This document shows, piece by piece, positions 1 through 8,107 of a DNA stretch of 38,251 nucleotides (position 1 is the first letter of the stretch; every line of letters begins with the position of its first letter). Source of the stretch: an uncultured Oscillibacter sp. GTDB lineage: Bacteria; Bacillota; Clostridia; Oscillospirales; Oscillospiraceae. Location of the stretch: the NCBI GenBank assembly GCA_946551795.1, contig CAMNRF010000014.1:1-38251 (forward strand), in the 5' to 3' direction. The notes below the pieces were generated by a model, which saw only the letters and a program-made list of their open reading frames with translations, was not told where the DNA came from and searched no databases. Made by a program: the position numbers and the translations under genes.

Positions 1-3000
1 GGGCTGGGTGTCCACCAGCATCTGACGGGTAAAGCGGGTGTTGAACTCCGGGATGGCCACGGCTCCGGTGGGGCCCAGGATCTCGTCGTTCTCGTACCCC
101 AGCACCCTGCTGGAGGTAAAGATGGACATGGTGTCCGGGTCGTCCAGGGGGATCTTCTGGGGGTCCACCCCGGTGAGGTCCTGCATCATGCGGACCATGG
201 TGGGATCATCATGGCCCAGCATATCCAGCTTCAGGAGGTTCGCCTCCATGGAGTGGTATTCAAAATGAGTGGTAACGGTGTCGGAATCATCGGCGTCCGC
301 CGGGTGCTGGACGGGACAGAAATCCTCCATGTCCTTGTCGTCCGGCACCACCACCAGCCCCCCAGGATGCTGTCCGGTGGTACGGCGGGCGCCCACACAG
401 CCCAAGGTCAGGCGGTTCTCCTCCGCCCGGCCCGCCGTCATGCCGTTCTCCTCCAGGTACTTTTTCACAAAGCCGTAGGCCGTCTTCTCCGCCAGGGTGC
501 CGATGGTCCCCGCCCGGAACACCTGGGTCTCCCCGAACATCTCAATGGCGTGGCGATGGGCCCGGGCCTGGTACTCGCCGGAGAAGTTCAGGTCGATGTC
601 CGGCACCTTGCCGCCGCCAAAGCCCAGGAAGGTCTCAAAGGGAATGTCAAAGCCGTCCTTTTCGTACTTCGTGCCGCACACCGGGCAGACCTTGTCCGGC
701 ATATCCGCCCCGCAGCCGTAGGAACCGTCAGTGATGAACTCGCTTCCCTTGCACTTGGGACAGCGGTAGTGGGGCGGCAGGGAGTTCACCTCCGTGATGC
801 CGGACATATAGGCAGCCAGCGACGACCCCACGGAGCCCCGAGAGCCCACCAGGTAGCCGTTCTCCAAGGACCGCTGCACCAGCTTCTGGGCAGACATATA
901 CACCACGTCGTACTTGCCCAGGATGCCGCCCAGCTCCACGTTCAGCCGGTCCACGATCAGCTGGGGCGGGTCCTCGCCGTAGAGCCGGTGGACCTTCTCC
1001 CAGACCAGGCGGTTCAGATCCTCCTCGGAGTTCTCCAGCCTGGGGGGAAACAGCTCTTTCGGCAGGAGCTCGAAGGTCTCGATCTGGTCCGCTACCAGGC
1101 GGGTGTTGGTCACAACCACCTCGTAGGCCTTCTCCTTCCCCAGGTAGGAAAACTCCTCCAGCATCTCGTCCGTGGTCTTGAAGTAGATGGGCAGGAGTTC
1201 ATTGGCATCCGGAAACTTCTTGGACGCCAGCAGGATGTGGCGGTACACCTCGTCCTCCGGCTCCAGGAAGTGGACGTCCCCGGTGGCGCAGACGGGCTTG
1301 CCCAGCTCCTCTCCCAGGCGGACAATGGTACGGTTGAACTCCCGCAGATCCTCCTCGCCGCGGGCGTCACCGTTTCGCAGCATGAAGGCGTTGTTGCACA
1401 GGGGCTGGATCTCCAGGTAGTCGTAAAAGGAGGCGATGCGCCTGAGCTCGTCCCAGTCCTTGTGGTCCACCACGGCCTTGAAGAGCTCCCCCGCCTCGCA
1501 GGCGGAGCCCACGATGATCCCCTCCCGGTGCTCGATCAAGAGGCTCTTGGGGATGATGGGGACCCGCTTGAAGTACTTGAGGTTGGAGGCGGAGATCATC
1601 TGGTAGAGGTTTTTCAGTCCCGCCTTGTTCCGGGCCAGCAGGATGATGTGCTTGGGGAAGCGGTTGGACTTGCCGCCCAGGGGCCGCAGCTTCTCCATCT
1701 CCCCGTTCACCGCCTGGAGGGTGTGGACGCCCCGCTCGTGGAGCATTTTCCAGAAAGGGATCAGCATATAGCCCACCGTGGCCGCGTCGTCGCTGGCCCG
1801 GTGGTGGTTGAAGGCGGGCAGGTCCAGGTGCTCCGCCACGATGTCCAGCTTGTACTTCCCCAGTCCCGGCAGCAGGTTCTGGGCCAGGATCAGGGAGTCG
1901 ATGTAGGTGGGCTGAAAGTCCAGCCCCGCCTCCCGGCAGCCCGCCCGGATGAAGCCGATGTCGAACTCCGCGTTGTGGGCCGCCAGAGGGCGGCCATCCA
2001 CGAATCTCAAAAAGTCCGCCAGGGCCTCCCTGGGCCGGGGGGCGTCCTTGAGCATCTCGTCGGTGATGCCCGTCAGGCCGATAATCTCCGGCGTCAGCCG
2101 GCGGCCCGGGTTGACAAAGGTCTGGAACCGCTCCGCGATCTCGCCGTTTTTCAGCACCACCGCGCCGATCTCCGTGATGGCCTCCCGGTCCACTTTCAGT
2201 CCGGTGGTCTCGATGTCAAAGCAGACGATCTCGCCGTCCAGCGGGCAGTCCAGGGGGCCGTGGACCGCCACACGGTCGTCCAGATTGTTGACAAAATAGC
2301 CCTCCACGCCGTAGAGAATCTTGATCTTATCCCCGGCGGCGTGCCACGCGTCCGGGAAGGACTGGGCCACGCCGTGGTCCGTGATGGCGATGGCGGGATG
2401 GCCCCACCGGATGGCCGTCTGAATGGCCTCCTTGGTATCCGTCAGGGCGTCCATGTTGCTCATCTTGGTGTGGAGGTGGAGCTCCACCCGCTTCTCCGGG
2501 GCGGTGTCCTGCCGGGGCTGGTGCTCGGTGACGTTGATGTGGTAGGGGTTCAGCTGGATGTCCTTGCCGTCCCAGGTGGGCTCCATCTTCCCCTGGACAC
2601 ACAGCCACATGCCGGGCTTCACGGCGCTCTCCAGCGCCTGGGCCTCTCTGGCGGTGAGATTCTTCTGCACCGTCACGGAGCCCGTGTAGTCCGTCATGTC
2701 AAAGCTGAGGCGCCACATACCGGGCCGCCGGGTCTCCCGGCACTCGAAGGAGAAGACCTTCCCCGCCACCGCGGCGCTGTTCATCTTCAAATCCAGATCC
2801 CGCATGGGGCCGGGCCGGGCCTTGATGGGATTTCCCATCAGCACCTTGCCCGCCGCGGGCTTTCCGCCTTTCCCCCCGCCGGACACTGAGGCCGCGGACC
2901 GCGGCGCCGGCGGGGCCTTGCAGGTGACGTCCATCTCCACCCGGGAAAAGCCATAGACCGCCTCCAGAGCGGCCTGAATATTCCGCAGATCCTCCTCCCC

Positions 3001-3153
3001 CAGCTGGCTCTTCACCGTCAGCTGGAGGCGGATAGACATCTCCCCCTGGTCGATGGCGGCGCCGGTGAGCTCCGCCCCCGCCAGCTTCAGCCGCAGCTCC
3101 GGGGAGAGCTGTAGCTCCGTAAACATCTCAAAAAAAGGGATATTTCTCGACAT
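1..3153 (-). CDS. polC: DNA polymerase III alpha subunit, PolC type (3' end outside window)
   Basis: This is the replicative DNA polymerase of low-GC Gram-positives, with built-in 3'-5' proofreading. About 1051 codons are visible; the family is about 1430 residues, so the C-terminal part is cut by the window start. Domains in order: an N-terminal region, an OB-like segment (about 131-165), a PHP domain starting VELHLHTKMS (about 223), a DEDDh exonuclease with FDIETTG (about 312) and HNAEFD, the palm/core with SRGSVGSSLAAYM, a zinc knuckle CPKC...CPVC (about 796-825), and the catalytic PDIDLNFSGEYQ (about 850). It starts with ATG six bases after the stop of the small membrane gene, behind only a weak ribosome site, so coupled translation is likely. 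It is the last visible gene of the pyrH-to-polC block, as in Bacillus. Identity is certain from the combined PHP, exonuclease and polymerase motifs. Confidence 0.98.
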   Translation of the reverse strand, partial: MSRNIPFFEMFTELQLSPELRLKLAGAELTGAAIDQGEMSIRLQLTVKSQLGEEDLRNIQAALEAVYGFSRVEMDVTCKAPPAPRSAASVSGGGKGGKPAAGKVLMGNPIKARPGPMRDLDLKMNSAAVAGKVFSFECRETRRPGMWRLSFDMTDYTGSVTVQKNLTAREAQALESAVKPGMWLCVQGKMEPTWDGKDIQLNPYHINVTEHQPRQDTAPEKRVELHLHTKMSNMDALTDTKEAIQTAIRWGHPAIAITDHGVAQSFPDAWHAAGDKIKILYGVEGYFVNNLDDRVAVHGPLDCPLDGEIVCFDIETTGLKVDREAITEIGAVVLKNGEIAERFQTFVNPGRRLTPEIIGLTGITDEMLKDAPRPREALADFLRFVDGRPLAAHNAEFDIGFIRAGCREAGLDFQPTYIDSLILAQNLLPGLGKYKLDIVAEHLDLPAFNHHRASDDAATVGYMLIPFWKMLHERGVHTLQAVNGEMEKLRPLGGKSNRFPKHIILLARNKAGLKNLYQMISASNLKYFKRVPIIPKSLLIEHREGIIVGSACEAGELFKAVVDHKDWDELRRIASFYDYLEIQPLCNNAFMLRNGDARGEEDLREFNRTIVRLGEELGKPVCATGDVHFLEPEDEVYRHILLASKKFPDANELLPIYFKTTDEMLEEFSYLGKEKAYEVVVTNTRLVADQIETFELLPKELFPPRLENSEEDLNRLVWEKVHRLYGEDPPQLIVDRLNVELGGILGKYDVVYMSAQKLVQRSLENGYLVGSRGSVGSSLAAYMSGITEVNSLPPHYRCPKCKGSEFITDGSYGCGADMPDKVCPVCGTKYEKDGFDIPFETFLGFGGGKVPDIDLNFSGEYQARAHRHAIEMFGETQVFRAGTIGTLAEKTAYGFVKKYLEENGMTAGRAEENRLTLGCVGARRTTGQHPGGLVVVPDDKDMEDFCPVQHPADADDSDTVTTHFEYHSMEANLLKLDMLGHDDPTMVRMMQDLTGVDPQKIPLDDPDTMSIFTSSRVLGYENDEILGPTGAVAIPEFNTRFTRQMLVDTQP

Positions 3154-3159
3154 AGTGCT

Positions 3160-3372
3160 CTACTGCTCTTCCTTCTGATCGTTCTGACCCGCGCCCTGGT
3201 CCCTGAGCCGTCTCTCCAGCTCCTCGAAATGCCTGTCCATGGAAAATTTGATCCACACGCCCATGATGACAATGGCGGCAACGGAGCCAAGGCCAATCAC
3301 CCATACATGCCCGTCAATAGTCGACAGATTAAGGAACACGCCAACTGCCAGTGCCAGAATTGCGGCCTTCAT
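3160..3372 (-). CDS. Small membrane protein of unknown function
   Basis: A 70-residue protein. Residues 1-17 and about 24-43 are hydrophobic and probably form two membrane segments or a hairpin. They are followed by a charged, Glu/Arg-rich cytoplasmic tail (about 44-70). The ATG has a good ribosome site (GGGAGGAA, 8 bases upstream). It lies 24 bases after ispG and 6 bases before polC on the same strand, so it belongs to the operon. I recognise no family. Its tight packing between two essential genes, its own ribosome site and its membrane-plus-charged-tail design support a real gene. An overlapping frame over the same bases lacks these features and was not called. Confidence 0.75.
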   Translation of the reverse strand: MKAAILALAVGVFLNLSTIDGHVWVIGLGSVAAIVIMGVWIKFSMDRHFEELERRLRDQGAGQNDQKEEQ

Positions 3373-3396
3373 AATAGAATTTCCTCCCTAAAAGTC

Positions 3397-4434
3397 TCAC
3401 AGCTTCTCGATCTCCGCCATCAAGGCGTCCACAAGCCGCTCCTGGGAAACCTTGTAAAGGATCTCCCCTTTTCGGAACAGCAGCCCCTCGCCCTTTCCGC
3501 CGGCGATGCCGATGTCGGCGGCGGCAGCCTCGCCGGGGCCGTTGACGGCGCAGCCCATCACCGCAACGGTGATGTTCTTTCCGCAGTCCGCAAGACGCCG
3601 CTCCACCTCCTCCGCCATGGGGATCAGGTCGATGCGGGTGCGGCCGCAGGTGGGGCAGGCAATCAGGTTCACCCCCTGCTTCCGCAGGCCCGCCGCCTTT
3701 AGAATTTTCTTGGCGGCGTAGATCTCCTCCACCGGGTCGGCGGTCAGCGTCACCCGAATGGTGTCGCCGATGCCCATGCACAGCAGCCCCCCGATGCCCA
3801 TAGCGGACTTCACCAGGCCCATGGAGGGCGTGCCCGCCTCGGTGACGCCCAGGTGGAGGGGATAGTCCGTGCGCTCACTGAGGAGGCGGTAGGCCGCCAT
3901 GGTCAGCGGCACGTCGGAGCACTTGACGGAGATGCAGATGTCGTCAAAGTCAAATTTGTTCAACAGCCGGACATGGCCCATGGCGCTCTCCACCAGTGCC
4001 TCCGCCGTGACGCCGCCGTACTTGGCCCGCAGCTCCTTCTCCAGAGAGCCGCCGTTGACGCCGACGCGGATGGGGATGCCCCTCTGGCGGCACAGGTCCG
4101 CCACCGCCTTTACCCGCTCCTCCCCGCCGATGTTGCCGGGGTTGATGCGGATGGCGTCCACTCCCCGCTCCGCGCAGGTCAGGGCATATTTGTAGTTGAA
4201 GTGAATGTCCGCCACCAGAGGGATGTGGATGCGCTCCTTGAGCCTGTCCACCGCTTCCGCCGCCGCCTGGTCCGGAATGGCCACCCGGATGATCTCGCAA
4301 CCGGCCTCCTCCAGGGCCAGGATCTGGCCCACTGTGGCCTCCACGTCGTCGGTCCTCGTATTGCACATGGACTGAATGCTCACCGGGGCGCCGCCGCCCA
4401 CCGGGACATTGCCCACCATCAGCCGCTTCGTCAT
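3397..4434 (-). CDS. ispG: 4-hydroxy-3-methylbut-2-en-1-yl diphosphate synthase (flavodoxin)
   Basis: IspG (GcpE) catalyses the penultimate step of the MEP isoprenoid pathway, converting MEcPP to HMBPP with a [4Fe-4S] cluster in the cytoplasm. The 345-residue length fits the bacterial form. The N-terminal TIM-barrel signature SIQSMCNT is present, along with ADIHFNY and INPGNIGG. The C-terminal cluster ligands are visible as CPTCGRT and GCAVNGPGE, giving the expected three Cys plus Glu. The start overlaps the GNAT stop as ATGA, so the two are translationally coupled. Dxr of the same pathway lies two genes upstream, so two MEP enzymes share this operon and supply precursors to the undecaprenyl pathway begun by uppS in the same block. 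Confidence 0.97.
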   Translation of the reverse strand: MTKRLMVGNVPVGGGAPVSIQSMCNTRTDDVEATVGQILALEEAGCEIIRVAIPDQAAAEAVDRLKERIHIPLVADIHFNYKYALTCAERGVDAIRINPGNIGGEERVKAVADLCRQRGIPIRVGVNGGSLEKELRAKYGGVTAEALVESAMGHVRLLNKFDFDDICISVKCSDVPLTMAAYRLLSERTDYPLHLGVTEAGTPSMGLVKSAMGIGGLLCMGIGDTIRVTLTADPVEEIYAAKKILKAAGLRKQGVNLIACPTCGRTRIDLIPMAEEVERRLADCGKNITVAVMGCAVNGPGEAAAADIGIAGGKGEGLLFRKGEILYKVSQERLVDALMAEIEKL

Positions 4435-4949
4435 GCTTCCCCTTCCTCTCTCAGCCTGGCGTAGACGCAGGAGTCCAGCAGCTCCCCGTTCTTAAAGACG
4501 CTCCTCCGCTTGATCCCCTCCAGGGTAAAACCCGCCTTTTCCAAAACGCCCCGGGAGCCCACGTTCTGGGCGTAGGGCTCCGCGTAGATGCGGACAATGT
4601 CCCAGGTTCCAAACCCCAGGGCGCACATCTCCTTCACGGCGGAGGTCATGATCCCCCGCCGCCAGAAGGGGCGGCCCAGCCAGTAACCCAGCTCCGCGCT
4701 TTTGCGGTACACGTCATTTCCCAGGAAAAGGCCGACGCTCCCCGCCGCCTCGCCGTCCACCTCGATGCAGCGGCACAGCTGGCCATGCCCCTCCTGCTGG
4801 ATGCAGGAGCGGATATAGCCCTCCGCGTCCGCCAGGGTGTAGGGATTGGGAAACACATCCCGGAGATTTCGGGCCACCAGCGGGTCGTCCGCATAGGGGA
4901 CAAGGGCGGGAGCATCCTCCATCCGCCAGGGCCTAACTGTAAAGTTCAT
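4431..4949 (-). CDS. GNAT-family N-acetyltransferase (RimJ/RimL type)
   Basis: A 172-residue acetyl-CoA-dependent N-acetyltransferase. The first strand reads FTVRPWRMEDAPALVPYA, as is typical of RimJ/RimL-like GNATs. The ELGYWLGRPFWRRGIMTSAV region (about 84-106) holds the acetyl-CoA-binding loop in its RRGIMT form. It is followed by IYAEPYAQNVGSRGVLEKAGF, the usual C-terminal N-S-R-x-V-L-E-K-A-G-F motif. The substrate cannot be told from sequence. The gene sits 11 bases after rseP, has a purine-rich ribosome site (GGAGAAAAGGA), and overlaps ispG by ATGA. In Bacillus the corresponding position holds proS rather than an acetyltransferase, so this is a lineage-specific insertion into a conserved operon. 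Confidence 0.88.
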   Translation of the reverse strand: MNFTVRPWRMEDAPALVPYADDPLVARNLRDVFPNPYTLADAEGYIRSCIQQEGHGQLCRCIEVDGEAAGSVGLFLGNDVYRKSAELGYWLGRPFWRRGIMTSAVKEMCALGFGTWDIVRIYAEPYAQNVGSRGVLEKAGFTLEGIKRRSVFKNGELLDSCVYARLREEGEA

Positions 4950-4960
4950 ATCCTTTTCTC

Positions 4961-6019
4961 CTATTGAAACAGCTTGAATACATCCTGAAAGGTCACCAGC
5001 AGCATAAAGCCCATCAGCACCACAAAGCCCGCCGTGTTGACGGCGGCCTGATACCGCTCCGGCACCTTCCGCTTAAAGAGCAGCAGCGCCAGCTGGTCCA
5101 CCAGCAGGAAGAACACCCGCCCGCCGTCCAGCGCCGGGATAGGCAGCATATTCATCACCGCCAGATTTACCGCGATCAGCGCGGCAAAGTAGAAGATCTG
5201 GGACCAGGCGTCCCGCTGGGTCTCCGCCTGATCTCCCACCTCCGTGATGGCGGAGACAATGCCCACCGGGCCGCTGAGGTCCCGCACAGAGGCCCCGCCG
5301 GTAAAGAGCTGCACCAGGCTGAACCGCACCAGCTGGACGAAGTCCAGCGCCGTGTTCCAGGTGTATTTCAGCTTGTTTCCCAGGGTGGCCTCCTCGGCGT
5401 ACCGGCCCATATACAGGCCGAACCCCCGGTAGGCGGAGCCGTCCTGGGCGGTGTAGGTCTGCCGCCGCAGGTCCCTGACCATAAGGTGCTCCCCGTCCCG
5501 GATCACCTCCAGGTCCACGCCGTCTCGGGCGTAGCTGAAAAACATGCTGGAGTCCCCGGCCAGATAGGCCCGGTAGCCGTTGACCTTATAGATCCGGTCT
5601 CCCGGCATCAGCTCCCCCTGCCGGGAGAACTCCGGGGCCAGGTCTGTGATCTGATCGGTGTAGAAGACCCCCGCTCCGGCGTAGAGGCACAGCAGGATCA
5701 GAAGACCCGCCAGAAAATTCATCCCCGCGCCGGCCGCCAGGATGAGGAGCTTCTGCCAGAAGCCCTGGCGGACGAAGGACCGCCTGTCCCCGGTGTCCGT
5801 GTCCTGCCCCTCCAGGTCGCAGAAGCCGCCGATGGGCAGAGCCCGCAGGGAGTACTGGGTCTCCCCCCTTTTTCCGCTCCAAAGGGACGGCCCCATGCCG
5901 ATGGAGAACTCGTTGACCCGCACGCCGCAGAGCTTTGCCGCCAGGAAGTGCCCCAGCTCATGGACCGCCACCAGTACGCCGAATATCAGAACTGCCGCCA
6001 GGATATAGACCAGCTTCAT
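4961..6019 (-). CDS. rseP: Site-2 intramembrane zinc metalloprotease RseP/RasP
   Basis: A membrane-embedded S2P protease that cleaves transmembrane substrates such as anti-sigma factors and signal-peptide remnants (RasP/YluC in Bacillus). It is 352 residues. Helix 1 carries HELGHF (zinc ligands His20 and His24, catalytic Glu21). A PDZ-like domain lies in the middle (about 110-200, with PGDRIYKVNG), and the second zinc-site motif NMLPIPALDGGR lies near residue 290. Hydrophobic segments occur at both ends. Its ATG overlaps the dxr stop as ATGA, so translation is coupled. The position downstream of dxr is conserved across Firmicutes. The window holds a second, shorter S2P of the SpoIVFB type at 27.2 kb. 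Confidence 0.96.
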   Translation of the reverse strand: MKLVYILAAVLIFGVLVAVHELGHFLAAKLCGVRVNEFSIGMGPSLWSGKRGETQYSLRALPIGGFCDLEGQDTDTGDRRSFVRQGFWQKLLILAAGAGMNFLAGLLILLCLYAGAGVFYTDQITDLAPEFSRQGELMPGDRIYKVNGYRAYLAGDSSMFFSYARDGVDLEVIRDGEHLMVRDLRRQTYTAQDGSAYRGFGLYMGRYAEEATLGNKLKYTWNTALDFVQLVRFSLVQLFTGGASVRDLSGPVGIVSAITEVGDQAETQRDAWSQIFYFAALIAVNLAVMNMLPIPALDGGRVFFLLVDQLALLLFKRKVPERYQAAVNTAGFVVLMGFMLLVTFQDVFKLFQ

Positions 6020-7167
6020 GCCAAATACTCCTTGCTCACGATCTCGCGGGCCGCTTGGTCCGCCTCTAAAATCTCCTCCAGGGTGGGGTTCTCCACCGCC
6101 GGGAGGGCCGCCATTGCCTTCTCTGTCAAATGGAAGATGTCATAGAACCCGATCCGGTCCAGCAGGAAGAGACGGACCGCCTCCTCATTGGCCCCGTTCA
6201 GCACGGCGCAGGCCGTTCCCCCCCGGGCCGCCGCCGCCTCCGCCAGGGCAAGACACGGAAACACCGCCCGGTCCGGCTCCGTGAAGGTCAGCGGCGGACA
6301 GCGCAGCAGGTCCAGCGGCTCCGCCGGATTCTCTCCCCGCTCCGGGCAGGTCATGGCATACCGGATGGGCAGCCGCATGTCCGGTGTGCCCAGCTGGGCC
6401 AGCACCGCCCCGTCCCGGAACTCCACCAGGGAGTGGACGATGGACTGGCGGTGGATCACCACGTCCACCTGGGAAAGCGGCAGGCGGTAGAGATGCATGG
6501 CCTCGATGACCTCCAGCCCCTTGTTCATGAGCGTGGCACAGTCCACGGTGATTTTGGGGCCCATCTTCCAGTTTGGGTGCTTCAAGGCGTCCTTCTTTGT
6601 CATTCTGCCCGCCTCCGCCCGGCTCATGCCGAAAAAGGGCCCGCCGGAGCAGGTGAGAATCAGCCGCTTGATCTCCCGCCGGTCTCCGCAGCCCTGGAGG
6701 CACTGGAAGATGGCGGAGTGCTCCGAGTCCACGGGGACGATTTCCGCCCCGCTCCTCTCCGCCGCGTCCATCACGATCTCCCCGGCGCAGACCAATGTCT
6801 CCTTGTTGGCCAGGGCGATCCGCTTTTTCCCGCCGATGGCGGCCAGCGTCGGCTTCAAGCCCACCATGCCCACCACGGCGGTGACCACGGTGTCCGCCTC
6901 CGGCATCGCGGCGGCCTCCTCCAGCGCGGCGGTTCCACCCAGGACCTTGGTCTCCGTGTCCGCAAGGCGCACCACCAGGTCCCGGGCCGCCGCCTCGTCG
7001 GTCATCACCGCCAGGCGGGGGCGGAACTTCCGGACCTGCTCCTCCACCAGCTCCACGCTGGAATGGGCGGTCAGCGCGGCGACGTTCAGCCCCAGCTGCT
7101 CCGCCACGTCCAGGGTCTGCCGGCCGATGGAGCCGGTGGAGCCCAGTATTGATATTGTATTCGTCAT
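6016..7167 (-). CDS. dxr: 1-deoxy-D-xylulose 5-phosphate reductoisomerase
   Basis: Dxr (IspC) carries out the first committed step of the MEP pathway, turning DXP into MEP with NADPH and a divalent metal. It is 383 residues, the normal length. The N-terminal nucleotide-binding motif SILGSTGSIGRQTLDV is intact, as are ANKETLVCAGE and the metal/substrate motif VDSEHSAIFQCLQG. Downstream are SGGPFFG and HPNWKMGPKITVDCATLMNK. The ATG lies 10 bases after the cdsA stop with a G-rich ribosome site overlapping that stop. It is the fifth gene of the pyrH-frr-uppS-cdsA-dxr-rseP block and overlaps rseP by four bases. Confidence 0.97.
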   Translation of the reverse strand: MTNTISILGSTGSIGRQTLDVAEQLGLNVAALTAHSSVELVEEQVRKFRPRLAVMTDEAAARDLVVRLADTETKVLGGTAALEEAAAMPEADTVVTAVVGMVGLKPTLAAIGGKKRIALANKETLVCAGEIVMDAAERSGAEIVPVDSEHSAIFQCLQGCGDRREIKRLILTCSGGPFFGMSRAEAGRMTKKDALKHPNWKMGPKITVDCATLMNKGLEVIEAMHLYRLPLSQVDVVIHRQSIVHSLVEFRDGAVLAQLGTPDMRLPIRYAMTCPERGENPAEPLDLLRCPPLTFTEPDRAVFPCLALAEAAAARGGTACAVLNGANEEAVRLFLLDRIGFYDIFHLTEKAMAALPAVENPTLEEILEADQAAREIVSKEYLA

Positions 7168-7177
7168 ATCCCCTGTC

Positions 7178-7999
7178 CTAATTCAACAAACCGAAAGATA
7201 CCGATGAAAAAAGCGTCAGAGCGATCTCCACCACCGGAGCCACGAACAGCACGCTGTCAAACCGATCCAGCACGCCGCCGTGCTCCAGGAAGAGGTGTCC
7301 GTAGTCCTTGATGCCGAACTCCCGCTTGATAAGGGAGAAGCTGAGGTCGCCGATCTGGGCCGCCACGCCGCAGATCAGGGACAGCATCACCATGGAGACG
7401 GCGGAGATGGAGGCGCCGAACCAGCGGTCCATCACGTAGGCGAAGAGCAGTCCGCAGATGACGTTGCCTAGCAAACCACCGATGGAGCCCTCTACCGTCT
7501 TGTGGGGGCTGACCTTGGGGGCCAGCTTGTGCTTTCCAAAGGCCCTCCCCGCGAAGTAGGCGAAGGTGTCGCAGGCGAAGCTGAGAATAAAGGGCAGCAG
7601 CAGCCAGCCCCGGTGGATGCCGGAGGCCTCCAGGCGGAGGAAGGAGGAGAAGGACCAGCTGATGGCGATGCTGCCAAAGAGTGCCGCCATGATCTGGTTA
7701 AACTTCACCTCGCCGCCCTTGCAGATGGCATAGCCGAAGAAGAGTACCGCCTCGATGACCAGGAGGAGCGCAATGGCCTCAGGCCGGTCATAGTACCACT
7801 CCACCACAAACACTGCCGCCACGGCGCCCATGCCTGCCAGCTCGCTCCGCTTCACGCCGCTGACGCACCGCTGGAGCTCTATGGCCCCAATGCCCGCCAG
7901 GAGGCACAGGGCGGCCATCATCACAATGGACGGCGCCCACAATACCACCCAAACAAGCACCGGGACGCCTACCACGGCTACCAGGATTCTTGATTTCAA
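7178..7999 (-). CDS. cdsA: Phosphatidate cytidylyltransferase (CDP-diacylglycerol synthase)
   Basis: CdsA makes CDP-diacylglycerol from CTP and phosphatidic acid in the membrane, the branch point for phospholipid synthesis. The protein has multiple membrane helices and the C-terminal CdsA signature region SPHKTVEGSIGG...GDLSFSLIKREFGIKDYG. The open frame extends further upstream, but that part is encoded by the stem-loop repeat and is not family-like. I chose the TTG at 7999 (KSRILVAVVGVPV), which gives 273 residues, the normal length, with AAAGGA upstream. A TTG start is less certain than an ATG. A stem-loop repeat fills the 100-base gap to uppS, so this junction is the least compact in the operon. 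Confidence 0.93.
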   Translation of the reverse strand: MKSRILVAVVGVPVLVWVVLWAPSIVMMAALCLLAGIGAIELQRCVSGVKRSELAGMGAVAAVFVVEWYYDRPEAIALLLVIEAVLFFGYAICKGGEVKFNQIMAALFGSIAISWSFSSFLRLEASGIHRGWLLLPFILSFACDTFAYFAGRAFGKHKLAPKVSPHKTVEGSIGGLLGNVICGLLFAYVMDRWFGASISAVSMVMLSLICGVAAQIGDLSFSLIKREFGIKDYGHLFLEHGGVLDRFDSVLFVAPVVEIALTLFSSVSFGLLN

Positions 8000-8018
8000 G
8001 TAATCACATCCTTTATTG

Positions 8019-8107
8019 TGCCGCTTGCTTCGCTTTGCGGCACCCGCAGGGGCTCCGCCCCTGCACCCCGCCAGCTTTTTGAAAAAAGCTGGACCAAAAA
8101 CTTTTAC
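8019..8107. repeat. Modular stem-loop repeat, copy 1 (between uppS and cdsA)
   Basis: Three stem-loops stand in series: TGCCGC/GCGGCA (8019-8042), GCAGGGGC-TCC-GCCCCTGC (8046-8064) and CCAGCTTTT/AAAAGCTGG (8071-8092). An AACTTTTA tail follows. The last two modules and the tail match the architecture of the repeat at 33702-33760, in the same plus-strand orientation. The distal edge overlaps the end of uppS. It lies within a housekeeping operon, so it is transcribed and could fold in the mRNA. This is not a standard terminator, because cdsA and its downstream partners would be cut off. Confidence 0.8.

Noticed and set aside
211-2889. A long open frame (about 890 codons) on the plus strand
   Set aside because: It lies antisense to polC, whose motifs are complete. 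It shows no domain, is rich in Val/His/Gln/Leu as expected from the reverse of GC-rich codons, and has no clear ribosome site.
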